Shown here one piece after another: positions 1 to 6,877 of a DNA stretch of 6,877 bases (its first letter is position 1; each line of letters opens with the position of its first letter). Made by a program: the position numbers and the translations under genes. Origin of the DNA: Saprospiraceae bacterium UBA3362 (GTDB lineage: Bacteria; Bacteroidota; Bacteroidia; Chitinophagales; Saprospiraceae); assembly GCA_002360455.1 (NCBI GenBank), contig DEQQ01000009.1:1-6877 (forward strand). Direction: 5' to 3'. The notes below the pieces were generated by a model that saw only the letters and a list, made by a program, of their open reading frames with translations, was not told the origin of the DNA and did no database searches.

Positions 1-36
1 AAATAGTCCAGTTTATAGGGGGCAGTGCAATTGGTT

Positions 37-44
37 TAACTTTG
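37..44 (+). promoter_or_regulatory. Bacteroidota-type -7 promoter box (TAnnTTTG) for the first surface-protein gene
   Basis: The sequence TAACTTTG matches the Bacteroidota sigma-70 -7 consensus TAnnTTTG exactly and lies 24 bases before the ATG at 69, so transcription would start near 50 with a very short leader. No clear TTG -33 element is visible 17-23 bases upstream. The box overlaps the alternative TTG start at 42, which argues for initiation at ATG 69. Confidence 0.5.
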
Positions 45-68
45 TCCCGAATTTATTTTGATAGTAAA

Positions 69-878
69 ATGAAATTTAACCTCAAAAAACTCATTTCACT
101 GTTAGGACTTTGTTTTATTGTAATTATACCATTTTCCGACCTGAAGTCTCAGATTTCAGGAACAGTTTATAGAGATTATAATGGAAACGGAGTAAAGGAC
201 CCTAGCGAGCCTTTGGTAGCAGGAGTAACAGTGACTGCATACAATTCGGCAAATAATATTTGTGGAACAGCAACTACTAACTCAGTATCTGATCCTAATT
301 ATTTATTGAGTGGATGTTCCGGAACTGTACGAGTGGAGTTTGTAATCCCTTCAGTTTCCTCAAACTTAAAAGTCAATAGTGGCTATGATTATAGTTCTTC
401 AAAAGCTGCGGCATACGGCAGTTCAGTACAGTTTGTCACTTCCAATCAAAGCAATGTAAATTTTGCTATTAACAATCCTCAGGATTATTGGGATAATATA
501 AATCAGAACAATCCCGGATTTGCAGTTCCTCGTTTAATCAATGGAACGGCATCATCTAATTCAGGGGAAACAGGAATTGTCTTCGTAGATAATGATGATT
601 CTGGTTTAACACCTGCTTTGGGTACAATTGCAAATGCTTCTGAAGTAGGGTCAATTTATGGAGTTGCCTATCAAAAAAGGTTTAATAGATTTTTTTATTC
701 TAGTTTAACTAAAAGACATGTTGGTTTTGGCCCAAAAGGAATTGGTGGATTATATATCAGTGATGGCACAGGATACACCAATTACAGTATTTCAGGAGGA
801 ATTGATTTGCAAGGAATCAGTCCGGTATCGGGACCTGCTATAGATTTGGGGAGTCTTACAAGCAATAATACAGTTTGA
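69..878 (+). CDS. N-terminal piece of the interrupted surface protein (signal peptide plus SdrD_B-like module)
   Basis: This is what would be translated under the standard code: 269 residues ending at the TGA at 876. It keeps its own start and signal peptide (MKFNLKKLISLLG..., probable cleavage near S27/Q28), so a truncated protein could still be exported. It contains the first SdrD_B-like module, with a YRDYNGNGVKDPSEP loop resembling the Ca-binding DxDxDG loops of this family, and then the start of the propeller-like region, including HVGFGPKGIGGLYISD, which matches HVGIGPGGIGAIYITD in the neighbour. The sequence after the stop continues the same domain in the same frame, so the piece is a truncation and not a natural short protein. 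Confidence 0.6.
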   Translation: MKFNLKKLISLLGLCFIVIIPFSDLKSQISGTVYRDYNGNGVKDPSEPLVAGVTVTAYNSANNICGTATTNSVSDPNYLLSGCSGTVRVEFVIPSVSSNLKVNSGYDYSSSKAAAYGSSVQFVTSNQSNVNFAINNPQDYWDNINQNNPGFAVPRLINGTASSNSGETGIVFVDNDDSGLTPALGTIANASEVGSIYGVAYQKRFNRFFYSSLTKRHVGFGPKGIGGLYISDGTGYTNYSISGGIDLQGISPVSGPAIDLGSLTSNNTV

Positions 879-1895
879 GATGACAATTATTTGAGTACAA
901 AAAAGAATTCGCCTAATAGAGATTTGGATGCATTTGATAAGGTAGGAAAAACTTCTTTTGGAGATTGCGAATTGGATGAAAATTCACAACGATTGTTTAT
1001 TGTGAATACTTTTCAAAATTCAATCATCGACTATGATGTTTCAGCCGGCACTACAGATATTCTCAATTATTCAACAGCCCAGTTAGGTTCAAAAATTAAG
1101 CATTATCCTCTAAGTGGAATACCGGGAATTCCAAGTTGTACAGGAGGAACCTTAAGGCCTTTTGCAATGAAGATCTACAGAGTAAAAGGATATCTTGGCT
1201 GTACCTGCGATGCTTCAAGTTCACAGAACGAATCTGATCTAACAGGGTATATACTTCAATTTGATATCAACAATGCTGGAGGTGGATTTACAAATGTTTT
1301 GACTCTTTCCAATTTTACATATAGGAACTCTGATGCGCAGGTGAAATGGTATCCTTGGGTTAGTAATTGGGCACAAACAGGATTGCCTACCTCCGGAGCT
1401 CTTTATTTTTATAATCAACCATTGATCAATGATATTGAATTTGACGAAAGAGGAGGCATGATAATCAATATTCTTACAAGGTGGGGACATCAAGTAGGGC
1501 ATCAGAATATGGTAGCATCATCGGGAGTTTCAGATGGTATGGAAGGTGGAGCTTACGGTGATATTTTGTATGCTTGCTATAATGAAAGCTCTGATAATTG
1601 GACCATAGAAGGCTCCGGTTCTTGTGCTATAAATCATACTTCAGATGTCTCAGGATTAAAACATAAAACAATTTCTTATTCAGGATTGGGATCCTATTTC
1701 GATGATCGGTCGGGAGATCTTAGACCAGAAAACGGAATGGGAGGATTGGTAAATTTAAAAGGGAGTCAAAGAGTGGTGAATCCGGTCGTGGATCCATTCC
1801 CTGAATCTGCCGGATATAGTAATGATTGGATATATACAGGGGGACTACATTGGTATCGAACATTAGAAACTGCGGGTTCGCCCAATGGAGGTTGA
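879..1895 (+). pseudogene. Middle piece of the interrupted surface protein (propeller-like region)
   Basis: Open from just after the first TGA to the second TGA. There is no ATG start or ribosome-binding site at its head; a TTG at 891 is the codon for an internal Leu. It aligns in order with the intact paralogue: FDKVGKTSFGD with FSQVGKVGFGD, a CTGG...RP block, KWYPW in both, and QPLINDIEFDERGG with QPLIGDLDFDEEGS followed by an R-x-G-x-Q-x-GH motif. Recurrent blocks such as LFIVN after a Gly-Asp turn suggest a beta-propeller, but this is an inference from pattern only. It is unlikely to be translated on its own. Confidence 0.65.
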
Positions 1896-3095
1896 AGTCA
1901 ATTTGCTCAATTGTATAACAGCACATATACTGCTTATTTTGGCAAAGCCTCCGGTCTAGGTGATATTGATGCAGCGATTAGTCCTTCACCCATCGAAATC
2001 GGCAACCGAGTGTGGAACGATACAGATAGAGATGGAGTGCAAGACCCCGGAGAAGCAACACTAAGCGGAGTCACAGTACAATTGGTCAAATCAGGATCTG
2101 TAATAGCTACAGCAGTGACCAACAGTACAGGAAATTATTATTTTAGTAATGCTACAGGCACAAGCACAACATCAGCCATATACAATATCACACAGTTGAT
2201 GGCCAATATGCAATATACAGTAAGGATACCCAATGTGCAAGGAGGTAGTAAGCAAGCAGCATTGGGCGCAAACAGTTTGACTCTTCCCAATGTAGGCGGT
2301 TCAGGTCAGCCTGATGTGAGGGACAGTGACGGTACTTTAGTATCAAACAATGCAGAAGCCACTGTATTGACTACAGATATCCCAGTGGATGGAGCCAATA
2401 ATCATACATTTGACTTTGGGTTTGCGATGTTGGCTGCATGCAATATTTCAAGCATTACGGCAACTCCGGGAGCCTGCAATAGTTCAACGAATCAATATAC
2501 CCTGACAGGGACAGTGAGCTTTACTAATCCGCCAACTTCAGGTTCTATGACTGTACAAATCACAGGAGGAGGAAACCAGACCTTCACAGCACCGTTTACC
2601 AGTCCGCTCAATTACAGTATAGCAGGACAGACGGCAGATGGAATGGTTCATACAGTGACAGCAACTTTTAGTGCCGATCTAGCATGTACTGCAGATACAA
2701 CTTATACTGCACCCAATTCATGTGCAGTAGTTTGTTCGGCTTCAGTTGGCCAGATTAGTACCCAATGCAACAACAACGGAACTCCGGCAGTAAATTCTGA
2801 CGACTGGTTTTCGGTCACCCTTACAGGAACTATTACCAATGGTAGTGGAAACTATGTTTTGAAAATCGGAGCTTACACTAGTGCTCCAACAGCAAGCGGA
2901 ACAGCAATTACCATCACTGGAAATGGGCTGGCAGGCAACCCACTGTTTCAAGCCAATGGAACAAGCACCTACACCTTAAGAATAGAAGATGCCAATGATT
3001 CAAGCTGTTTTACAACTACCACAGTAGGACCAGTGAACGCTTGTAGCTCATGTCCTTCGCCAAACTGTAAGACCGTTACCGTGACAAAGTCTTAA
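1896..3095 (+). pseudogene. C-terminal piece of the interrupted surface protein (SdrD_B, Ig-like and Cys-rich modules)
   Basis: Open from just after the second TGA to the TAA at 3093. A TTG at 1911 could be miscalled as a start, but it is an internal Leu, and there is no signal peptide. FGKASGLGDID corresponds to GKANGIGDIE in the paralogue. Next comes a canonical SdrD_B module (GNRVWNDTDRDGVQDPGEA to FDFGF), then an Ig-like module starting CNISSITATPGACN that is absent from the paralogue, then a 120-residue C-terminal module shared with it and ending CSSCPSPNCKTVTVTKS. The protein-level conservation here indicates selection until recently. Confidence 0.65.
1989..2423 (+). repeat. Dispersed repeat copy A1 (SdrD_B module)
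   Basis: 435 bases that align without any gap to 5243-5677. The first 59 bases are identical, and most later differences fall at third codon positions. At protein level I count about 17 differences in 144 residues, clustered in one loop (GANSLTLPNV against GNLRLTTNGT). This is a duplicated coding module, not a mobile element. Confidence 0.85.
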
Positions 3096-3124
3096 AACTG
3101 CAAAAGAAAGTCAGGCTAACTCAA
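2733..3124 (+). repeat. Dispersed repeat copy B1 (C-terminal module and post-stop tail)
   Basis: The coding part to 3095 aligns without gaps to 5945-6307. About 18 of 120 residues differ, and the last 29 residues are identical. A 41-base stretch at 3033-3073 is identical to 6245-6285. Weaker similarity continues for about 30 bases past the stop codon (AAAAC, then AAGAAA, GCTAA and CTCAA blocks in the same order as after the second gene). Confidence 0.8.
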
Positions 3125-3367
3125 ATCTGGCTACAGGTATTAGCTGCATTGTTTTTTTGTGCAGAAATGTGCAGGGTGTTAGTATTTCTTATTCTCAAAT
3201 TACTTATTATTAAAACCTATATCATATTTAAATAATTAATTTGTATTATTTATTAATAATCAAAAAATTATGTATTTAAAAATAAATATATATTATAAAC
3301 ATTATAATAATATATAATATGTAATTACATTTGTGAGAATATTATTGTAATAAGGAAATTGTGTAAA
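3096..3367. other. AT-rich intergenic region between the paralogues
   Basis: 272 bases without a supported gene. The first part carries the decayed copy of the post-stop tail and a weak CTGCA...TGCAG hairpin (3144-3164) whose loop is T-rich, not a convincing terminator. From about 3180 the DNA is extremely AT-rich and then meets the promoter box of the downstream gene. Such a tract may act as an UP-element-like or easily melted region; that role is inferred only. Confidence 0.6.
3326..3333 (+). promoter_or_regulatory. Bacteroidota-type -7 promoter box (TAnnTTTG) for the intact surface-protein gene
   Basis: TACATTTG fits the TAnnTTTG consensus and lies 34 bases before ATG 3368. No TTG -33 element is seen at the usual spacing, where the sequence is pure AT. 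An AAGGA at 3352-3356, 11 bases before the ATG, may act as a weak ribosome-binding site. Together they suggest that this gene is transcribed independently of the upstream one. Confidence 0.5.
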
Positions 3368-6307
3368 ATGAAAAATCAAATTGTAAAAATTATTGTACTT
3401 CTTGTGATTTTTTGGGCTAATGCAAATGCCCAAATATCTGGAGTTGTTTTTCGAGATATTAATGAAAATGGTACAAGGGAAGCACTACCAACATTAAATG
3501 AAGTTGGCGTATATGGTGCAATTATTAATGCTTATAATTCATCAGGAAATCTGATCGCATCTGTAAGTTCTGATATAAATGGAAACTACTCATTCCCTGC
3601 ATCTGGGGCAAATTCATTACCATCTGGGATACAAGTCAGATTAGAGTTTATCTATAACTCTACGTCTGAATTTTCTGGTGTTGTCGGCTCAAGTAACAAT
3701 TCTAGTGTTCAATTTATCACAGCTGGAACTTCTGCTTCAAATGTTAATTACGCTATCAATTACCCGGGCGACTATTGCGAATCTGCACCAAGATTGGCAA
3801 TACCCATGTATGTTAGTGGTGACCCTTTGGTTACTGGTACCAATGCAGCTGGTGATATCAACAATTATGTTAACTTCCCATATAATGCTTCCGGGAGGTA
3901 TGAAGGATTTTGTACTTCAGGTTGTAATTCTTCAGGTACACCAAATATTGCAATTTCTCAAGCGAAAAACATTGGTTCGGTTTGGGGACAAGCTTATCGC
4001 AGAACTAATAAGAAGCTATTTTCATCATCTGTCCTTAAAAGACATGTAGGAATTGGACCAGGAGGTATTGGAGCAATATATATAACTGATATTTCTAATG
4101 CATTAACCCCAGGTACTCCGTCAGTATTTTACGACTTTGGAAATGCTGCTGGTGCAGGTGTAGTACTATCAAATTCAGCAAGAAATTTAGTTGCAGATAT
4201 GACTCAAAATTCTCAGGATCAACTGGCATTTTCCCAAGTTGGTAAAGTAGGATTTGGCGATCTTGATATTAGTGATGATGAAACTACTCTTTATGTGGTC
4301 AATTTATTTGATCGGAAAGTGTATTCTATGAATGCTACAGGAACTACAGCCTCATCTGCTACCGCTCTTCCGGATTTTCCGAATCCAGGATGTACAGGTG
4401 GTGTGGCAAGACCTTGGGGGTTAGAGTTCAATAAAGGCAAGCTTTATCTTGGGGTAGTCTGTACAGCTGAAAACGGTGGTACATTTAACGATTTAGATGG
4501 GTTTATTTATGAATTTAATCCTGCAACGAATTCATGGAACCCCACTCCTGTTTTAACAATCGATTTGACCTATGCCAAAGGTAAAATTAGAACTGGAGAA
4601 AACTTGGGAGCTAAATGGTATCCATGGACTGATGATAGGACAAATTTTATTTATCAAGGGGGCTGTGATTTTTGTGGATTTTATCATCCACAACCATTAA
4701 TTGGGGATTTGGATTTTGATGAAGAAGGTTCATTGCATATAGCTTTACTAGATAGAGGTGGCTTTCAAATAGGCCACCGTAATTCACTTCCCGATAATGC
4801 TGCTTTACTTGGCAACGGTCAATCAGGTGGAGATGTTCTGAGGACATATAAGAATGTAGTTACTGGGGCTCTAATTTTAGAGAACTCAGGAGTTTCAGGT
4901 CCATATACTTCTGCAGGAACAGGTACATCAAATGAAGGGCCAGGAGGAGTTAGTGCTCCTCAAGGACCGGGAGGAGGAGAATTTTATTGGGATGATCAAA
5001 TCTTTAATGGGTTTCATAGTGAAACTAGTTTTGGGGCATTGGCCTACAGAGCCGGAAGCAAAGAACTATTTGTCACCAGTATGGATCCGATAACTTTAGA
5101 TGCTGGAGGTTTACAAGTTTATAATACAAATAACGGGAATACACTGTGGGAATATCAGACTTACTTTGGCGATGCTACTAACGAGGGCACTCCTGGTAAG
5201 GCAAATGGAATAGGTGATATTGAATTATTGTGTTCTCCCGCCCCCATCGAAATCGGCAACCGAGTGTGGAACGATACAGATAGAGATGGAGTGCAAGACC
5301 CTGGAGAAGCAACACTAAGTGGAGTAACGGTTCAATTGGTAAAAGCGGGATCAGTGATCGCTACGGCAGTGACCAACAGTACAGGAAATTATTATTTTAG
5401 CAATGCTACGGGTACAAGCACAACATCCGCTATATACAATATCACACAGTTAATGGCCAATATGGAATACACAGTAAGAATTCCCAATGTCACAGGAGGA
5501 AGCAAACAGTCCGCTTTAGGCAATCTAAGACTTACTACAAACGGCACCGGAGGAGCAGGACAGCCTGATGTAAGAGATAGCGATGGTACGCTGGTAGGAT
5601 TCAATGCAGAAGCCACAGTGTTGACCACAGATATTCCGATCAGTGGAGCCAATAATCACAGTTTTGATTTTGGATTCATGGCTTGTCCGGATACAAGTTA
5701 TTTGATTTGTAACAATGGCATTGATTCAGTAAAGCTTACTGCAGATGCTGGAGTGACCAACGTAATGTGGTATGACAGTACCAGCAATACTTTGGTAGGC
5801 ACTGGATCAATGTTGGTAGTAAAAAGTACAACGACAGGCATGTCGGATGGCTATGAAGCCTATTATTATACAGCTACAATGCCTGATGGATGTCAAGGGA
5901 TTTTATGCTGTCCTGTGCGAGTCAAAACACAAACCTGCATCACCTGTTCAGCAAGTGTAAGTCAGGTTACAACACAGTGCAATAGCAATAATACTCCGGC
6001 AAACAGCAGCGATGATTGGTTTTCTGTAACGCTTACAGGCACCATCAGTATGGGATCCGGGAGTTATGTAGTAAAAGTTGGAGCCTACACCAGTCCGGTA
6101 ACGCCAAGCGGAACAGCGATTACCATCACAGGAAATGGACAGGCGGGAAACCCACTGTTTCAAGCGAATGGAACAAGTACCTACACCTTAAGGATAGAAG
6201 ATGCCAACAACTCCAATTGTTTTACAACAACGACTGTAGGGCCTGTGAACGCTTGTAGCTCATGTCCTTCGCCAAACTGTAAGACTGTTACCGTGACAAA
6301 ATCTTAA
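3368..6307 (+). CDS. Secreted SdrD_B/Ig-like modular surface protein (intact paralogue)
   Basis: 979 residues, ATG to TAA. Signal peptide 1-21 with a clean ANA|Q cleavage site; an in-frame TTG at 3359 adds only three residues and is not preferred. Modules in order: N-terminal SdrD_B-like (23-about 95, ISGVVFRDINENG); a propeller-like region (about 130-620) with HVGIGPGGIG (from 225), VGKVGFGD and KWYPW (416); canonical SdrD_B (627-770) with the DTDRDG Ca-binding-type loop; an Ig-like module beginning CPDTSYLICNNG (about 772-858); and a C-terminal module (860-979) ending CSSCPSPNCKTVTVTKS. SdrD_B modules are rigid beta-sandwich spacers in surface adhesins, so an exported adhesive or matrix role is likely, but the ligand is unknown. 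I see no enzyme motif and no recognisable type IX secretion C-terminal domain. It is a tandem paralogue of the interrupted gene upstream and probably has its own promoter. Confidence 0.9.
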   Translation: MKNQIVKIIVLLVIFWANANAQISGVVFRDINENGTREALPTLNEVGVYGAIINAYNSSGNLIASVSSDINGNYSFPASGANSLPSGIQVRLEFIYNSTSEFSGVVGSSNNSSVQFITAGTSASNVNYAINYPGDYCESAPRLAIPMYVSGDPLVTGTNAAGDINNYVNFPYNASGRYEGFCTSGCNSSGTPNIAISQAKNIGSVWGQAYRRTNKKLFSSSVLKRHVGIGPGGIGAIYITDISNALTPGTPSVFYDFGNAAGAGVVLSNSARNLVADMTQNSQDQLAFSQVGKVGFGDLDISDDETTLYVVNLFDRKVYSMNATGTTASSATALPDFPNPGCTGGVARPWGLEFNKGKLYLGVVCTAENGGTFNDLDGFIYEFNPATNSWNPTPVLTIDLTYAKGKIRTGENLGAKWYPWTDDRTNFIYQGGCDFCGFYHPQPLIGDLDFDEEGSLHIALLDRGGFQIGHRNSLPDNAALLGNGQSGGDVLRTYKNVVTGALILENSGVSGPYTSAGTGTSNEGPGGVSAPQGPGGGEFYWDDQIFNGFHSETSFGALAYRAGSKELFVTSMDPITLDAGGLQVYNTNNGNTLWEYQTYFGDATNEGTPGKANGIGDIELLCSPAPIEIGNRVWNDTDRDGVQDPGEATLSGVTVQLVKAGSVIATAVTNSTGNYYFSNATGTSTTSAIYNITQLMANMEYTVRIPNVTGGSKQSALGNLRLTTNGTGGAGQPDVRDSDGTLVGFNAEATVLTTDIPISGANNHSFDFGFMACPDTSYLICNNGIDSVKLTADAGVTNVMWYDSTSNTLVGTGSMLVVKSTTTGMSDGYEAYYYTATMPDGCQGILCCPVRVKTQTCITCSASVSQVTTQCNSNNTPANSSDDWFSVTLTGTISMGSGSYVVKVGAYTSPVTPSGTAITITGNGQAGNPLFQANGTSTYTLRIEDANNSNCFTTTTVGPVNACSSCPSPNCKTVTVTKS
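5243..5677 (+). repeat. Dispersed repeat copy A2 (SdrD_B module)
   Basis: Partner of 1989-2423, the same 435-base length with no gaps. Differences are mostly silent third-position changes (for example CCC/CCT and AGC/AGT), so the protein sequence has been held by selection or refreshed by gene conversion since duplication. Confidence 0.85.
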
Positions 6308-6339
6308 AACAACTAAGAAAAGTATGAGCTAAGCTCAAT
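5945..6339 (+). repeat. Dispersed repeat copy B2 (C-terminal module and post-stop tail)
   Basis: Partner of 2733-3124. The coding part is gap-free, and the similarity weakens after the stop codon. The tail here also holds a short palindrome, TGAGCT-A-AGCTCA (6325-6337), which is imperfect in the other copy. Confidence 0.8.
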
Positions 6340-6368
6340 TGATTTTAAAAGGAAATAAAATAAAAAGT

Positions 6369-6400
6369 AAAAGGCTGAACTCTAAAGGTTCAGCCTTTTT
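6369..6400 (+). terminator. Rho-independent terminator after the intact surface-protein gene
   Basis: A perfect 12-base-pair stem (AAAAGGCTGAAC at 6369-6380 with GTTCAGCCTTTT at 6388-6399) encloses a 7-base loop and runs into TTTTTGGTTTTT. It lies about 60 bases after the stop codon. The A-rich left side would give a T-tract on the other strand, so it could work in both directions. Confidence 0.92.
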
Positions 6401-6440
6401 GGTTTTTATCAATATTATCCCTCATTCAGCCCTTAATCCT

Positions 6441-6877
6441 AAAAACAACAAAATTGCTTGGAATTAAAGGATACTATACCAATTTACGGAATATGAAGTA
6501 AGTAATGCAGCAATTATTGAACGATACCATGAACTCTACAGAATATAACAAGCGTTGAGGATGTCGAAAAGTGATTTACAAACAAGGCCTATTTTTCACT
6601 TCAAGGAAGAACCTATTAAACTACATAGGCTAATTTGCTTAAAAGCCTTAGTAATTTCAAAGCATATTGAATAGAAGACCAAAGTTTCTATCCGGAAATT
6701 CATAGACGAATTAAAAAGAAATGGAGATGGTGAAATCCTAAATTAAATAACCAATAAAATAGTAACAGTAAATGCCAAAATTACTCCTAAAACGGATGAT
6801 TAGTCTCAAAATTATTTTCTCCGCACTAAAAGGGACAAAACATAAAAATGATGAATCAACTATGGCCCAGCTAAATC
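6441..6877 (+). pseudogene. Decayed C-terminal part of an IS4-superfamily (IS1634-like) transposase
   Basis: Pieces of a DDE transposase are readable across frames: KNNKIAW (6441-6461), then GIKGYYTNLRNMK in the next frame (6460-6498), then back to the first frame for VSNAAIIERYHELYRI, a TAA at 6546, QALRMSKSDLQTRPIFH and LICLKALVISKHIE, a TAG at 6672, KTKVSIRKFIDELK, a TAA at 6744 and ITNKIVTVNAKITP. A further frame from 6796 (FSALKGTKHK) stays open to the window edge. The order GYxTN ... IIERY..L..IE.AFR.SK.DL..RPI.H matches the C-terminal catalytic part of IS4-superfamily enzymes, where the Glu after the Ile is catalytic; here that codon is TAA. The N-terminal catalytic part is missing upstream, because the gene's terminator lies immediately before. 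The protein is certainly non-functional; the exact IS family is less sure. Confidence 0.82.

Larger units (their letters stand above)
69..3095 (+). pseudogene. Secreted SdrD_B/Ig-like modular surface protein, interrupted by two in-frame TGA codons
   Basis: One gene of 1008 codons ending in TAA, read in a single frame except for TGA at codon 270 (876-878) and codon 609 (1893-1895). Visible layout: signal peptide (1-27, basic KKL start and hydrophobic core), N-terminal SdrD_B-like module beginning ISGTVYRDYNGNG (29-about 95), a long propeller-like region (about 150-635) with KRHVGFGP (215) and KWYPW (426), a canonical SdrD_B module (642-785) with a Ca-binding-type DTDRDG loop, an Ig-like module (about 791-887) and a Cys-rich C-terminal module (889-1008). 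The intact neighbour at 3368 has the same architecture and 979 residues, which shows that the three open pieces belong together. Family knowledge suggests an exported structural or adhesive surface protein; no catalytic motif is seen. ATG 69 is chosen because it opens the signal peptide; a TTG at 42 would place charged residues ahead of it. Nonsense mutation or sequencing error is likeliest; UGA read as Trp is possible but weaker. Confidence 0.85.

Noticed and set aside
42..68. TTG at 42 as start of the first gene
   Set aside because: It overlaps a good -7 promoter box and adds residues before a normal signal peptide that begins at ATG 69.
1239..1502. Minus-strand and overlapping open frames inside the two large genes (for example 1239-1502, 4647-4847, 5392-5652, 5948-6163)
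   Set aside because: They lie wholly inside well-supported coding sequence, show no recognisable domains, and pairs recur only where the + strand modules are repeated.
69..3095. UGA selenocysteine or whole-genome UGA=Trp code as the firm explanation
   Set aside because: All 21 Trp codons seen in the two surface-protein genes are TGG, the intact gene has no TGA, no selenocysteine insertion hairpin stands out after either site, and the paralogue has no Cys at the alignable position. Kept only as a testable alternative.
3144..3164. CTGCA...TGCAG hairpin as terminator of the first gene
   Set aside because: The stem has only 5 base pairs, the T-run is in the loop and no T-tract follows it.
6325..6337. 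TGAGCT-A-AGCTCA palindrome as an operator
   Set aside because: It lies between a stop codon and a terminator, with no promoter nearby, and is not preserved in the first copy. Chance is likely.
1..6877. CRISPR array, tRNA, rRNA or riboswitch
   Set aside because: No short regularly spaced repeats, cloverleaf-like sequence or conserved riboswitch core was seen. The only repeats are the two coding modules.

Overview
The window comes from a Bacteroidota genome, probably a Saprospiraceae-like marine, freshwater or sludge bacterium. That placement is an inference from four things: AT-rich DNA, large secreted proteins built from SdrD_B-type and Ig-like modules, TAnnTTTG promoter boxes, and translation starts with little or no Shine-Dalgarno sequence. 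All genes found lie on the + strand.

Region 1 (about 37-3095) holds one large gene for a secreted, modular surface protein of 1008 codons. It is interrupted by two in-frame TGA codons, at 876-878 and 1893-1895. All three open pieces share one reading frame with no frameshift. The second TGA aligns with a Trp (TGG) in the neighbouring paralogue. The locus is best read as a single gene carrying two nonsense codons, either a young pseudogene or sequence error. Recoding of UGA is less likely, because all 21 recognisable Trp codons in the two genes are TGG.

Region 2 (3096-3367) is a very AT-rich intergenic stretch with a promoter box for the next gene. Region 3 (3368-6307) is an intact 979-residue paralogue of the first gene with the same layout: signal peptide, N-terminal SdrD_B-like module, long propeller-like region, canonical SdrD_B module, a variable Ig-like module and a conserved 120-residue C-terminal module. 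The SdrD_B and C-terminal modules are far more alike between the paralogues (about 85-88% protein identity by hand count) than the N-terminal halves, and the module between them is a different one in each gene. This points to modular shuffling or gene conversion within a tandem family. A strong hairpin terminator at 6369-6400 closes the unit.

Region 4 (about 6441-6877) contains no intact gene. It carries the decayed C-terminal part of an IS4-superfamily (IS1634-like) DDE transposase, with frameshifts, three in-frame stops and the expected catalytic glutamate codon replaced by TAA.

No new defence, RNA or mobile system was found. The points most worth checking are the double-TGA gene, the mosaic paralogue pair and its shared Cys-rich C-terminal tail.
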